The notes below the pieces were generated by a model, which saw nothing but the letters and a program-made list of their open reading frames with translations, had not been told where the DNA came from and did not search any database. Below are positions 46,995 to 55,618 of a stretch of DNA of 59,777 nt, piece after piece. Positions within the stretch are counted from its first letter, which is position 1. Every line of letters begins with the position of its first letter. Location of the stretch: NCBI GenBank assembly GCA_000155435.1, contig DS990260.1, forward strand, positions 2,197,192 to 2,256,968. The letters are read 5' to 3'. The stretch comes from Clostridiales bacterium 1_7_47FAA (GTDB lineage: Bacteria; Bacillota; Clostridia; Lachnospirales; Lachnospiraceae). The translations under genes were made by a program, and so were the position numbers.

Positions 46995-48665
46995 CTAATC
47001 CTGTTCCGCCAGCATCAGCTCCGGAATCAACTGCTTTTTACGTGATACAACTCCCGGAAGGTTCAGGACCGGTTCCTCCTGGTCCTTGGCTTCTTCTATA
47101 TCCAGATGGAAGGCCTTGGCCGCCAGCTGGACCGCTCCCTGTCCCTGGCATATCAGGTCCGTGGACTCGGTCAGTATATTGGTCAGCATGAAGAAGGTCA
47201 TGTCCAGCCCGCTGCCCTCATGGGCCTTATCCATGAATGCAATCATCCTGCCCCTCAGGTGCTGCAGCTCCTCGCCGTTCAGGGACGTGATCTGTCCCAC
47301 GCCAATCAGCACCTTTCCGGCTGTAAAGCGCTTGAAATCCTGATAGAAGATTTCCTCATCCGATTTATCCTTAAGGTCGCTGCCTGCCCCGAACATTTCC
47401 ATGGCATACTTCTCAATGTCAAGCCCTGCCATCTTGGCTAAGGCCCTGGCCGCCATCTCATCCACCGGCGTACAGGTTGGCGAACGGAACAGCAGGGTAT
47501 CCGACACAATGGCGCTGCACAGAAGCCCTGCAATGGCCTTATCAATCTTAACCCCGGATTCCTGGTACATCTGATAGATGATCGTGGCCGTGCAGCCCAG
47601 GGGCTGGTTGCGGAAAAATACCGGTGACATGGTCTGGACCGTGCCCAGCCTGTGATGGTCGATGATTTCCTGGATTTCCGCACTTTCAATGCCTGCCACT
47701 GCCTGGTTCTTCTCATTGTGGTCCACCAGGATTACCTGCTTGCCTCTTGCGCCCAGCAGGTTCCGGCGTGAAATCATTCCCAGGTATCTTCCCTCCTTAT
47801 CAAGGATAGGGAAGTCCCTGTGCCTCTTGCTGGCCATGACCTCGCGGATCTCGTCCGTATAGTCATCGCTGTTAAATGTAATCAGATGCTCCCTTGTCAT
47901 GAAGTAGCTGATAGGCATGCTCTGGTTAATCAGACGGGCAGCCGTGTATGTGTCATAGGTGGTGGCAATCACGGTGCAGCCCCTGTCCTGGGCAATCTTC
48001 TTGATGGTCATGGACACCCCTGCCCCTTCGCACACAATGATGCAGGCAGCCCCCATCTCGATGGCGCACAGCTGTGACTCATACCGGTTGCCCAGTATGA
48101 CCAGGTCGTGGGGTTCAATGTAAAACTCCATCAGATCCGGATTGGCCGCGGCAATCAGCACCTTTCCCTTATCAAAATAAACATCCGCATCCCCCACCAG
48201 CAGATCTGCCTCCAATGTCTCGATGATATTGGAATACTGTGTATTGGCCTTTGAAAGGATACTGCTGTCATAGATATTCATGTATGTCTTTGTGATGTCG
48301 CCCACGGTAATCAGGCCTTCCAGGGTCCCGTCCGGCCTTACGGACGGAATGGTCACGACATTATTCTCCTGCATGATCTTCCATGCCTTTTTCAGGGAAA
48401 TGTTGTCCGCCACACCTTTGGTCTTGCGGATTTCAATATCCTTGACCTGGGTCCTCACATCCTCCACCAGCTTTGGCTCCTCCAGCCCAAAGTAGTTAAG
48501 CACGAACTGTGTCTCCCCGTTCACATGCCCGGCCCTTGCCGGAACATACTCATCCCCTGTCAGGGCGCGCTTCAGATTGGCATAGCAGATAGCCGAGCAG
48601 ATGGAGTCCGTATCCGGATTCCTGTGCCCGATTACCATTGTCTTTCTTTTCAATTCCTGTTCCAT
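46995..48665 (-). CDS. Manganese-dependent inorganic pyrophosphatase with CBS-DRTGG insert
   Basis: A 556-residue family II pyrophosphatase. The DHH domain begins with GHRNPDTDSICSA and contains VDHNEKNQAV and the DHH motif IIDHHRLGT; DHHA2 ends the protein. Between residues about 70 and 300 lie two CBS halves flanking a DRTGG domain (SNIIETLEADLLVGD and PISYFMTREHLITF), which bind adenine nucleotides and regulate hydrolysis. GAGGGAGAGA precedes the ATG. It heads a leftward set with the flavin reductase. Confidence 0.92.
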   Translation of the reverse strand: MEQELKRKTMVIGHRNPDTDSICSAICYANLKRALTGDEYVPARAGHVNGETQFVLNYFGLEEPKLVEDVRTQVKDIEIRKTKGVADNISLKKAWKIMQENNVVTIPSVRPDGTLEGLITVGDITKTYMNIYDSSILSKANTQYSNIIETLEADLLVGDADVYFDKGKVLIAAANPDLMEFYIEPHDLVILGNRYESQLCAIEMGAACIIVCEGAGVSMTIKKIAQDRGCTVIATTYDTYTAARLINQSMPISYFMTREHLITFNSDDYTDEIREVMASKRHRDFPILDKEGRYLGMISRRNLLGARGKQVILVDHNEKNQAVAGIESAEIQEIIDHHRLGTVQTMSPVFFRNQPLGCTATIIYQMYQESGVKIDKAIAGLLCSAIVSDTLLFRSPTCTPVDEMAARALAKMAGLDIEKYAMEMFGAGSDLKDKSDEEIFYQDFKRFTAGKVLIGVGQITSLNGEELQHLRGRMIAFMDKAHEGSGLDMTFFMLTNILTESTDLICQGQGAVQLAAKAFHLDIEEAKDQEEPVLNLPGVVSRKKQLIPELMLAEQD

Positions 48666-49150
48666 TCTCTCTCCCTCAATTCCCTGCAGCCGCGGCTGCC
48701 AGTGGCGGTATGGTCCATGGCAGTTTATGGCAGGCAGTCTATGGTACTATGGTAATGTCTATGGTAATTTGTAATCTTTCATAATCTGTTTACATGGGAT
48801 TCACATTTCGTTCATATTTATTTTTTATACTAATTTCATAAGAACTTGATATGTTCCAACAGGTTTAATGGTAAAATTGCACATAGATTTTTCATAATTG
48901 CCCCGGTTGCTATTTGACCGGGGTCTCCTCATGTCATGGGGCGCCATATGGCATGGCCTCCCCCTCATGTTCACGATTCTTCCCGCCATTTCAGTATATC
49001 AAACCAGATTTCTTTTTTCAACCAGAATATAGGCCGGGATACGCCATGACGTATCCATTTTGCATGGATATCCATTGTCAAAAGCAGAGGGGTGCAACTT
49101 CCGTCACACTCCCTCTGCCCATGGATTTCATCTGCCCCCGCATCCCAGCC
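48666..49150. other. Intergenic region with short repeats and hairpins
   Basis: No protein gene is supported. Near 48737-48770 the words GTCTATGGTA and ATGGTAAT recur in a degenerate array. CCCCGGT / ACCGGGG at 48901-48923 is a hairpin without T-run. Between 48958 and 49150 several hairpins follow (GGATACG / CGTATCC, GCAGAGG / CCTCTGC), leading into the repeat at 49151. A possible 63-codon reading frame here has no support. Confidence 0.5.
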
Positions 49151-49179
49151 GACGGAAAGCAATTTTCAAACACGCCCTA
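49151..49179. repeat. Solo end of the MITE-like repeat, copy 1
   Basis: GACGGAAAGC then AATTTTCAAACACGCCCTA matches the right end of the 162-bp element at 55619-55780 with one mismatch (CGCCC for CGCTC). On the minus strand it begins TAGGGCG, and that TAG is the stop codon of the cell-wall-binding gene. Confidence 0.85.
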
Positions 49180-50742
49180 CAGCTTATACTCCGCGTCACA
49201 CTCAAACCCCGGAAGCACCGCGCCGCCTGACACCTTGCCGCCCTTTGCCCCGCTGCTGTCCGCGTGATACAGGACCCCGCCGTCCAGGCGGTACTTATAT
49301 GTCCCGTCTACCTTATAAGCCTTCTCATTGGTCTGTATCTTACCCGCGGTATTCACCAGATACACCTTGCCGTCCACCTTAAAGGCCTGGTAGTCCGTGC
49401 CTTCCTTTGCAGTCACAAGAAGCCCGTTATAGTAAAGGAACCCGTCCTTTTCCCCGCTAAGCCCGGCCCCCTTGCCGGAACCGGACGCGTTGAAATAAAA
49501 CGTATGCTTTTCCCCGGAACCGTCCGCAATCCCGTCAATCCGGCCGGTGCGCATCTTCCCGTCAGAATCCCTGCTTCCGAAATATCCAGTCAGGACCGTG
49601 TCACCGGCCGTTACCTTCACAAGCCCGTTCTGCCTGCATCCATACTGGTCAAAGAAATAACCTTCCCCATTAATCTTCGTAATGGCCCCGTTCATGGTCC
49701 TTGCCGTGGTCTTAAGATATGCCGGGACGCCGTCATTTTCAAAATAATACCACGCCTTATCCCCTTCCTGCGGCCCTTTGTAGGAATCCAGCCTGTTCAG
49801 CACGCCCTTATCCTCAGAATCCCCCGGATGACTGGACAGTTCCTTCCACTGCCCCTTTACCAGATACCCGTCATCCGGTCCGCCCAGGTACACAAAACGG
49901 CTGATTCCCACCGCATCGCCTGACTGCGGGGACGCCTTGACCGCGTGCCAGCCCGTAAGCATGACGCCATTTTCATCAAAATAGTACTTCTTCCCGTCAA
50001 TGGATGCATCCTTAAAGTCCTTGGAATCCGCCCGTTTGGCCCTGCCGTTGGACTGGAAGTAAAACCACTTCCCATCCTCGCCCGCAGCCGTGTATTCCCT
50101 GGATACCGCGCCTTCCTGGGGCAGCTTATCCTCATCGAATTCCAGGCACTTCCAGCCCCTTGCCATGGCGCCGTTATCACCCAGGTAATAAATGTTGTTG
50201 CCTTCATAGTACCAGCCCGTGCGGAGCCTTCCGTCGCTGTCAAAGCAGTACCTGCCGTCCTCTATGTTCTTCCAGCCGTCCTCCTCTGCCTTACCGTCCT
50301 TGCCGAGGTAATACCAGCCTTCCTCCTTAAGTCCGTCCTTACCGTCGGCGTGGATCCAGGTATTCCTGACCATGGCGCCGCTGTCATCCACATAATAGGT
50401 ATTGGCAATCCAGGTGCCCTTCTCTATAGTTCCTTCACTTCCCAGATAATAGGACTTTCCGTCCCTGGTCTTCCAGTCATTGACAGCGTAATTACCCTTG
50501 CTGTCCTTGTATCTCCAGTCCCCGTCTTCTTTTACCCAGCCGCTTTCGGACTTCTTCACGCCTGCTGCAACGGTTCCGTCCACAGGCCCTCTTTCCTTTG
50601 GTTCGGCCTTTGTAACCCCTTCGGTAACGGTGTCATATGCCGGGCCTTTGCCCGCAGCTTCCTCTCCCATGGCTGTCCCGGCTGCTGCCGATGCCATCCA
50701 CAGTCCTGCCGTCACTGCCCATATCACTCTTTTTGCGGTCAT
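49177..50742 (-). CDS. Cell-wall-binding repeat protein (choline/glucan-binding type), secreted
   Basis: A 521-residue secreted protein. It begins MTAKRVIWAVTAGLWMASA (signal peptide, likely cleaved near AMGEEA). From about residue 55 onwards it is a chain of aromatic-glycine repeats of the choline/glucan-binding type: GDWRYKDSKGNYAVNDWK, KSYYLGSEGTIEKGTW, GWYYLGKDGKAEEDGW and so on, about 15 units with variations. No catalytic domain is visible, so it probably attaches to surface polymers or sugars. ATG at 50742 follows AGGAGG at 8 bases. The stop TAG is formed by the first bases of a repeat element, so the natural C terminus may have been cut off. Confidence 0.88.
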   Translation of the reverse strand: MTAKRVIWAVTAGLWMASAAAGTAMGEEAAGKGPAYDTVTEGVTKAEPKERGPVDGTVAAGVKKSESGWVKEDGDWRYKDSKGNYAVNDWKTRDGKSYYLGSEGTIEKGTWIANTYYVDDSGAMVRNTWIHADGKDGLKEEGWYYLGKDGKAEEDGWKNIEDGRYCFDSDGRLRTGWYYEGNNIYYLGDNGAMARGWKCLEFDEDKLPQEGAVSREYTAAGEDGKWFYFQSNGRAKRADSKDFKDASIDGKKYYFDENGVMLTGWHAVKASPQSGDAVGISRFVYLGGPDDGYLVKGQWKELSSHPGDSEDKGVLNRLDSYKGPQEGDKAWYYFENDGVPAYLKTTARTMNGAITKINGEGYFFDQYGCRQNGLVKVTAGDTVLTGYFGSRDSDGKMRTGRIDGIADGSGEKHTFYFNASGSGKGAGLSGEKDGFLYYNGLLVTAKEGTDYQAFKVDGKVYLVNTAGKIQTNEKAYKVDGTYKYRLDGGVLYHADSSGAKGGKVSGGAVLPGFECDAEYKL

Positions 50743-50841
50743 ACAATCCACCTCCTTATAGATTTCATTTTACCAGAAACCGGAACAAAATAACAGGAAG
50801 ACAAAGGGGAAAATTACATAAGAATTCATTAATTTTTATAA

Positions 50842-52041
50842 TCACCCCTGTTCCGGCTGGTGCTTTTGGCATGTAAGCCATCTCCGGTAGGTCAGGTCAA
50901 TGAGGAACGCCCCCAGGGGCGCCGTGATCAGGATTGCAAGCACTGCCACTGTCAGCACGATATTCCCGCAGGCCAGCCCCATGGACAGGGGCACGCCCCC
51001 GATGGCTGCCTGGACCGTGGCCTTGGGCATATACGCCGCCATGCAGAACATCCGCTCCTTAAGGCTGAGACGGGTCCCCAGAAGGCAGCACATGACGCCT
51101 GCCATCCGGAATACCAGCGCTCCCAGTATAAGCAGGATGGCGGCAGCCCCGGCTGACACGGCATAATGAATGTCCACCGTTGCCCCAACCAGGACGAACA
51201 GCAGGATTTCCGCGCCCACCCAGAGCTTGTTAAACTTTAAGGAAAGCCGCCCAGCCACTGTCTCACGCTGCTTCTGAAGGGTAATCCCCATGCACATGAC
51301 AGAGATAAGGGATGAAAATGTAAATGTCCCCTTCAGCGCATCCTCAAGGCTCACCAGTACAAAGGAGATGCACAGCAGGATGATGACCTTGGCCGTATCC
51401 CGGATATGGACCCATCTGAAATACAGGGCCAGGAGCGCCCCTGCCCCGCATCCGGCCAGGATACCCGCCAGGATGGACCATGGTATCTGCACAAAACTTA
51501 CAGGCGAAACACTTCCCCCCTGTGCCAGCCCTGTAAACGCCGAGAACAGGACAATCACAAACACGTCGTCCACCGACGCCCCTGCCAGTATCAGCTGTGG
51601 GATGCTGTTATCCGTGCCATACCCTTCTTCCATGAGCATTATCATCTTAGGCACAATGACGGCCGGGGATACTGCTGCAACCACAGCGCCCATGACAGCG
51701 GCCTCCAGCACGGTAATCCCCAGCAGCCTGGGCGCCAGGACCAGCATGCCCAGGATTTCAAAACAGGCAGGCACAAAGCACATAAGGATAGCCGGCCGGC
51801 CCACCCGCTTCAGATCATCCACATCCAGGGACAGACCTGCCCGCATCAGTATGATAATAAGCGCAATCCTGCGCAGCTCCGCTGAAATCCCAAGTATGGA
51901 GCCGTCAATAAGATCCAGCGCATAAGGCCCCAGCAGGATTCCTGTGGCAATCATTCCTGCAAGGCCCGGCAGCCGCAGCCTCCTGCACGCCCAGCCCGCA
52001 GCCATCCCCACCATTAACATGTACGCAATACTTAAAAGCAT
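50842..52041 (-). CDS. Cation:proton antiporter under fluoride riboswitch control
   Basis: A 399-residue CPA-type antiporter with about 12-13 membrane segments. The first half has CRRLRLPGLAGMIATGILLG and the acidic transport site in AGASVDDVFVIVLFSAFTG, where the paired Asp is the usual ion site. A later region is FMCAAYMPKATVQAAIGGVP-like. ATG at 52041 follows AGGAGG at 8 bases. It lies directly downstream of a fluoride-riboswitch-like leader with an overlapping terminator, which is known elsewhere to control fluoride exporters and some antiporters. Expression should therefore rise with fluoride; the ion actually moved (F-/H+, Na+ or K+) cannot be told from the sequence. Confidence 0.87.
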   Translation of the reverse strand: MLLSIAYMLMVGMAAGWACRRLRLPGLAGMIATGILLGPYALDLIDGSILGISAELRRIALIIILMRAGLSLDVDDLKRVGRPAILMCFVPACFEILGMLVLAPRLLGITVLEAAVMGAVVAAVSPAVIVPKMIMLMEEGYGTDNSIPQLILAGASVDDVFVIVLFSAFTGLAQGGSVSPVSFVQIPWSILAGILAGCGAGALLALYFRWVHIRDTAKVIILLCISFVLVSLEDALKGTFTFSSLISVMCMGITLQKQRETVAGRLSLKFNKLWVGAEILLFVLVGATVDIHYAVSAGAAAILLILGALVFRMAGVMCCLLGTRLSLKERMFCMAAYMPKATVQAAIGGVPLSMGLACGNIVLTVAVLAILITAPLGAFLIDLTYRRWLTCQKHQPEQG

Positions 52042-52063
52042 ATCCCATTCCTCCTGAAAGCGC

Positions 52064-52112
52064 AAAAAAAGCCGATGGTTCCTGCGTGAAATCACACAGA
52101 AGTCATCAGCTT
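52064..52112 (-). terminator. Terminator of the fluoride riboswitch expression platform
   Basis: On the minus strand AAGCTGATG...CATCGGCTTTTTTT forms a hairpin with seven T residues, ending about 14 nt before the antiporter ribosome binding site. It reuses the 3' aptamer strand (GCTGATGACTTCTG), so aptamer and terminator exclude each other. Confidence 0.88.
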
Positions 52113-52160
52113 AAATAAGCGGTTTTAGTATGACACTAAGGGAGAACCTCATTCCCCTGT
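52092..52160 (-). ncRNA. Fluoride (crcB-type) riboswitch aptamer
   Basis: On the minus strand the leader reads GGGGAATGAGGTTCTCCC, then AAAACCGCTT-ATTT-AAGC, then TGATGACTTCTG. These follow the crcB-motif order: stem with ATGAGGTTC loop, second stem GCTT/AAGC, and the TGATG-type 3' strand. The loop GAGGU can pair with ACUUC to form the characteristic pseudoknot (including one G-U). Fluoride binding would stabilise this and block the overlapping terminator, turning on the antiporter. Confidence 0.87.
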
Positions 52161-52171
52161 AAACAATCTCT

Positions 52172-52200
52172 ACTATATCCTATTGGGAATCAGTTGTCAA
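52172..52200 (-). promoter_or_regulatory. Consensus promoter of the riboswitch-antiporter transcript
   Basis: TTGACA (52200-52195) and TATAGT (52177-52172) are 17 bp apart, a near-perfect housekeeping promoter about 12 bp before the aptamer start. Confidence 0.85.
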
Positions 52201-52296
52201 TCCATAATTCTTACTTTCTGACAGTAGAAAAAATATGGATTAAGTGCTAGAATGGGGTAAAATCCAACTGTATTCCCATCGGAAAGGAGTAAGACC

Positions 52297-52866
52297 ATGC
52301 CCCCATCCCCCATCACCATCCGCACCGCCTCTGTCAGCGACGCACCTGCCCTTCTCTCCATCTACGCCCCCTATGTTGAAAGGACAGCCATAACATTCGA
52401 ATATACGGTTCCCACCCTGGAAGACTTCAGAAGCCGCATCTCCCGCACACTGGCCCGGTACCCCTATCTTGTGGCTGAATGCAGCGGGATTGCCATGGGT
52501 TATGCCTATGCATCCGCATTCCACCCACGGGCCGCCTATGACTGGTCCGCGGAGGTTTCCATCTACGTATCAGAGGACGCCAGGGGAACCGGAATCGGTA
52601 CCCGGCTGTACGGCGCCCTGGAAGATATATTGAAGCAGCAGAATATCATCAATGTCAATGCCTGTATTGCCTACCCCAACCCGGGCAGCATATCCTTCCA
52701 CGAGAAGCTGGGCTACCGGACAGTCGGGCATTTTACAAAATGCGGATATAAGCTGGGAAAATGGTGGGATATGATCTGGATGGAAAAAATTCTTGGGGAC
52801 CATCCCGATGTTCCCGGCAGATTAATCCCTTATCCTGAATTAGGAAATGGATGTATTCCATCCTGA
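52297..52866 (+). CDS. GNAT family N-acetyltransferase (phosphinothricin acetyltransferase-like)
   Basis: A 189-residue GNAT enzyme of the PAT type. It starts ITIRTASVSDAPALLSIYAP and has VSIYVSEDARGTGIGTRLYG, the acetyl-CoA-binding R/QxxGxG/A motif, then NPGSISFHEKLGYRTVGHF and GYKLGKWWDMIWMEK, typical of the family end. GGAAAGGAG precedes the ATG. It is divergent from the antiporter leader and convergent with malQ. PAT relatives acetylate free amines such as methionine sulfone, phosphinothricin or other amino compounds; the substrate here is unknown. Confidence 0.92.
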   Translation: MPPSPITIRTASVSDAPALLSIYAPYVERTAITFEYTVPTLEDFRSRISRTLARYPYLVAECSGIAMGYAYASAFHPRAAYDWSAEVSIYVSEDARGTGIGTRLYGALEDILKQQNIINVNACIAYPNPGSISFHEKLGYRTVGHFTKCGYKLGKWWDMIWMEKILGDHPDVPGRLIPYPELGNGCIPS

Positions 52867-52932
52867 ACTCCAGCCGCCGGATTCATGCAAAGGCAGTCCG
52901 GCCGTATGTCTGCGAAGGAAATATCCCGTCCA

Positions 52933-54456
52933 TCAGTCTGAGCCGGAAGTCCCCAGCCTGCCATATATCCTTGCCATACGCCTGCATTTTCCTATCAGCG
53001 TCTCATCCAGATCCCCGGAGCGCATCCTCCATCTCCAGTTCTTACCCAGTGTCGACGGCTCATTGGTCCGGGACTCCGTTCCCGTGCCCAGGTAATCCTG
53101 TACCGGAATCACGGCCAGCCGGGCCACGCTTGCAAGCGCAAGCCGGATGAAATCCCAGTGTATCTCCTCCTCAGGCGTATACCGGTTTCCTATGTACTCC
53201 CTTGCAAATGCCTTATCCCTGTCATTCATGGATGCAAACCACCCTGCCAGGGTATCATTGTCATGGGTTCCCGTATAAACCACACAGTTCTCACCGTATT
53301 TATGGGGGAGATAGGCGCTGTCCTCTGTATCGTCAAAGGCAAACTCCAGCACCTTCATGCCGGGGAACCCGGTGTCCCTTACCAGCTTCAGGACAGTGGG
53401 GGTAAGGAATCCCAGGTCCTCTGCAATGATAGGCAGGTCCTGACCGCCAAACCGCTGCTGCATGGTCTCGAATATGCCGATTCCCGGCCCCTTCTCCCAG
53501 TGCCCGTATTCCGCTGTCTTATCCCCATAAGGAATGGAATAATATTCATCAAACCCACGGAAATGGTCCACCCGCACCACGTCATAGAGATGGAAACTGT
53601 AAGCCATGCGGTCCATCCACCACCTGTACCGGGTCTCTTTGTGGTATTCCCAGTCATAAAGGGGATTCCCCCACAGCTGTCCCGTGGCTGAGAATCCATC
53701 AGGCGGGCATCCGGCCACCGCCACCGGCATATTATCCGCATCAAACTGGAACAGCTCCGGATGGGACCAGCTGTCCGCGCCGTCGAATGCAACATAAATC
53801 GGGATATCCCCTATGATCCGGATTCCCTGCCCATTGGCATACCGCTTCAGGCTGCCCCACTGCTCCTCAAACTTAATCTGCTGGAATTCATAGAAACCGA
53901 TCTCGTCTGACAGCATTTCCCGGTAAGCAGCCACTGCCTCCGGTTTCCTGAGGCGGATATCCTCATCCCACAGGTTCCAGCTCTTAGAACCAAAAAAGTT
54001 CTTAACCGCCATATAAAAACAGTATTCCCTGGTCTCATCGCCCAGGGTTTCGGCTGCAGGTCCATGGACTGCAGGTTCATGGACTGCGTCTGCCAGCCCG
54101 TTTTTCCATCTCTCATACGCCTTCCTGAGAAGCGGGAACCTGCCGTCATACAGTTTTCCATAATCAATGTCCCTGTCATCACTTCCAAAATCCACTACCT
54201 GGCATTCCTCTTCTGTCAGCAGGCCCTCCTCTGTCAGCTTCTCCAAATCAATGAAATATGGATTCCCTGCAAAGGCCGAAAAGGACTGGTAAGGTGAATC
54301 CCCAAAACCAGTAGGTCCCAAAGGCAGGATCTGCCAGTACTGCTGTCCTGCCGCCTTTAATTTATCAATAAAATCATACGCTTCCTTTGAAAATGCCCCG
54401 ATACCATACCGCGAAGGCAGGCTGGCAATCGGAAGCAGCATTCCACATTCCCGCAT
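52933..54456 (-). CDS. malQ: 4-alpha-glucanotransferase (amylomaltase, GH77)
   Basis: A 507-residue GH77 enzyme that transfers alpha-1,4-glucan segments. It begins with CGMLLPIASLPSRYGIGAF, then the family stretches QQYWQILPLGPTGFGDSPYQ, IGDIPIYVAFDGADSW, RVDHFRGFDEYYSIP (catalytic Asp), PIIAEDLGFLTP (acid Glu) and VVYTGTHDNDT. ATG at 54456 is chosen because AAAGGAG lies 9 bases upstream; in-frame ATGs further upstream extend through the promoter and the repeat. It works with glgP, two genes away, in glycogen or maltodextrin use. Confidence 0.93.
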   Translation of the reverse strand: MRECGMLLPIASLPSRYGIGAFSKEAYDFIDKLKAAGQQYWQILPLGPTGFGDSPYQSFSAFAGNPYFIDLEKLTEEGLLTEEECQVVDFGSDDRDIDYGKLYDGRFPLLRKAYERWKNGLADAVHEPAVHGPAAETLGDETREYCFYMAVKNFFGSKSWNLWDEDIRLRKPEAVAAYREMLSDEIGFYEFQQIKFEEQWGSLKRYANGQGIRIIGDIPIYVAFDGADSWSHPELFQFDADNMPVAVAGCPPDGFSATGQLWGNPLYDWEYHKETRYRWWMDRMAYSFHLYDVVRVDHFRGFDEYYSIPYGDKTAEYGHWEKGPGIGIFETMQQRFGGQDLPIIAEDLGFLTPTVLKLVRDTGFPGMKVLEFAFDDTEDSAYLPHKYGENCVVYTGTHDNDTLAGWFASMNDRDKAFAREYIGNRYTPEEEIHWDFIRLALASVARLAVIPVQDYLGTGTESRTNEPSTLGKNWRWRMRSGDLDETLIGKCRRMARIYGRLGTSGSD

Positions 54457-54521
54457 CCCGTTCATCTCCTTTATTCCAATCCTGGTTGAATCCGGTCCAA
54501 CCCACTGGAAAATGCCGCTTA

Positions 54522-54550
54522 ATTGTATCACAGTTTCCTCCCGGATACAA
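54522..54550 (-). promoter_or_regulatory. Promoter of malQ
   Basis: TTGTAT (54550-54545) and TACAAT (54527-54522) are 17 bp apart on the minus strand, with TGA before the -10. It lies between the solo repeat at 54582 and malQ. Confidence 0.65.
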
Positions 54551-54581
54551 GACCACGGCAGACCAGCCATACGCAGCGGCC

Positions 54582-54622
54582 GGACGCACAGCTGACGGAA
54601 AGCAATTTTCAAACACGCTCTA
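54582..54622. repeat. Solo end of the MITE-like repeat, copy 2
   Basis: This 41-bp stretch is identical to 55741-55781, the right end of the 162-bp element; the flanks differ. On the minus strand it begins TAGAGCG, and this TAG is the stop codon of the AraC gene. Confidence 0.92.
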
Positions 54623-55510
54623 GTCCGCATCCCCATCTTTCCTGTACTCCCCCGGCGTCCCATGATACTTTTTACGGAACAGGCGGTTAAAATAGGAAAT
54701 ATTATCAAAACCGCACTTCTGTGCAACATCGGTCACTGGCAGCGATGTGGTGCGCAGGAATCCCGCTGCTTTTTCCAGCCTGAAATCATTGAGGTATTGT
54801 GTAAAAGGCATTCCCATATACCGCTTAAAGTACTTCATGAAATGGGAATTGCTGTAAAAGCACAGGGCTGCTCCATCCTCCACGGTAATCCGCTCGCCAT
54901 AATGTTCTTCAATATATCCCAGGAGCAGCTTCATCTTTTCCCTGGATTTACTGGGGCGCTCCCCGTTAGCAGGAAGGCTTTCCGCCGCCAGAAGGCACAG
55001 AAGTGAGAACAGTTCTCCCTTAACCCCCAGCTGGTAGCCATACGGCTTATCCCTGCACAATACATCCAGATGCCTGATGCATTCCGACAGATATATATAA
55101 TTCCCCATGCCCGCCTTCATATGGACCGGGCTTTTAATCCGGCCCTCGGACAAGGGAAAGAGGAACTCTGCCGTGCACACATCCTCATCAGCCGTCATGA
55201 GCATGGATGGACGGAATATGATATTCTCATACTCCATTGTCTCCCCGCCTGTCTGGCTGATTCCATGAAGCTGCCCCGGAAATACAGCAACCGCATCCCC
55301 CATCCCCACCTCATAGGGAACCATATCCACCGTAACCAGACCCCGTCCCTTTTTAACGGATATAATCTCCATCTCCTCATGCCAATGGACCGGAACCAGC
55401 TTAAAATCAAAAGGTATGGAACAGGGATAGATATTAAAAGGGAAATCCCTTCCCGCATGTTCCTTAATCTCATGGTAATCATAATAATGCAAACTTACAT
55501 GCCCATCCAA
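54620..55510 (-). CDS. AraC family transcriptional regulator with cupin N-terminal domain
   Basis: A 296-residue regulator. The N-terminal cupin-like ligand domain has PVHWHEEMEIISVKKGRGLV and VAVFPGQLHGISQ. The C-terminal double helix-turn-helix includes ITVEDGAALCFYSNSHFMKYF and TDVAQKCGFDNISYFNRLFR, ending KYHGTPGEYRK. The start is a TTG at 55510, nine bases after GGGAGGG; no ATG nearby has a site. It lies between malQ and glgP and probably regulates alpha-glucan or oligosaccharide use. Its stop TAG is the outermost part of a repeat element, so the last residues may differ from the ancestral end. Confidence 0.88.
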   Translation of the reverse strand: MDGHVSLHYYDYHEIKEHAGRDFPFNIYPCSIPFDFKLVPVHWHEEMEIISVKKGRGLVTVDMVPYEVGMGDAVAVFPGQLHGISQTGGETMEYENIIFRPSMLMTADEDVCTAEFLFPLSEGRIKSPVHMKAGMGNYIYLSECIRHLDVLCRDKPYGYQLGVKGELFSLLCLLAAESLPANGERPSKSREKMKLLLGYIEEHYGERITVEDGAALCFYSNSHFMKYFKRYMGMPFTQYLNDFRLEKAAGFLRTTSLPVTDVAQKCGFDNISYFNRLFRKKYHGTPGEYRKDGDAD

Positions 55511-55546
55511 CCGGATAATCCCTCCCTGTCCTCTTATTTTGATAGT

Positions 55547-55576
55547 ATTGTACTATATATAGACATAATTATGCAA
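55547..55576 (-). promoter_or_regulatory. Promoter of the AraC gene
   Basis: TTGCAT (55576-55571) and TACAAT (55552-55547) are 18 bp apart on the minus strand, 37 bp upstream of the TTG start. Confidence 0.62.
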
Positions 55577-55618
55577 GATTTTCTTATCATATAACACTAT
55601 AATACAGACAAACGTACT

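Noticed and set aside
48901-48923. Hairpin as an intrinsic terminator
   Set aside because: The stem is good but neither strand has a following T-run, and it is not at a gene end.
48971-49162. 63-codon leftward reading frame in the intergenic region
   Set aside because: No ribosome binding site, no family resemblance, and it runs through hairpins and the repeat end; better seen as non-coding.
54457-54729. N-terminal extension of malQ
   Set aside because: It crosses the malQ promoter, the solo repeat and part of the AraC gene; the GH77 domain starts at the chosen ATG.
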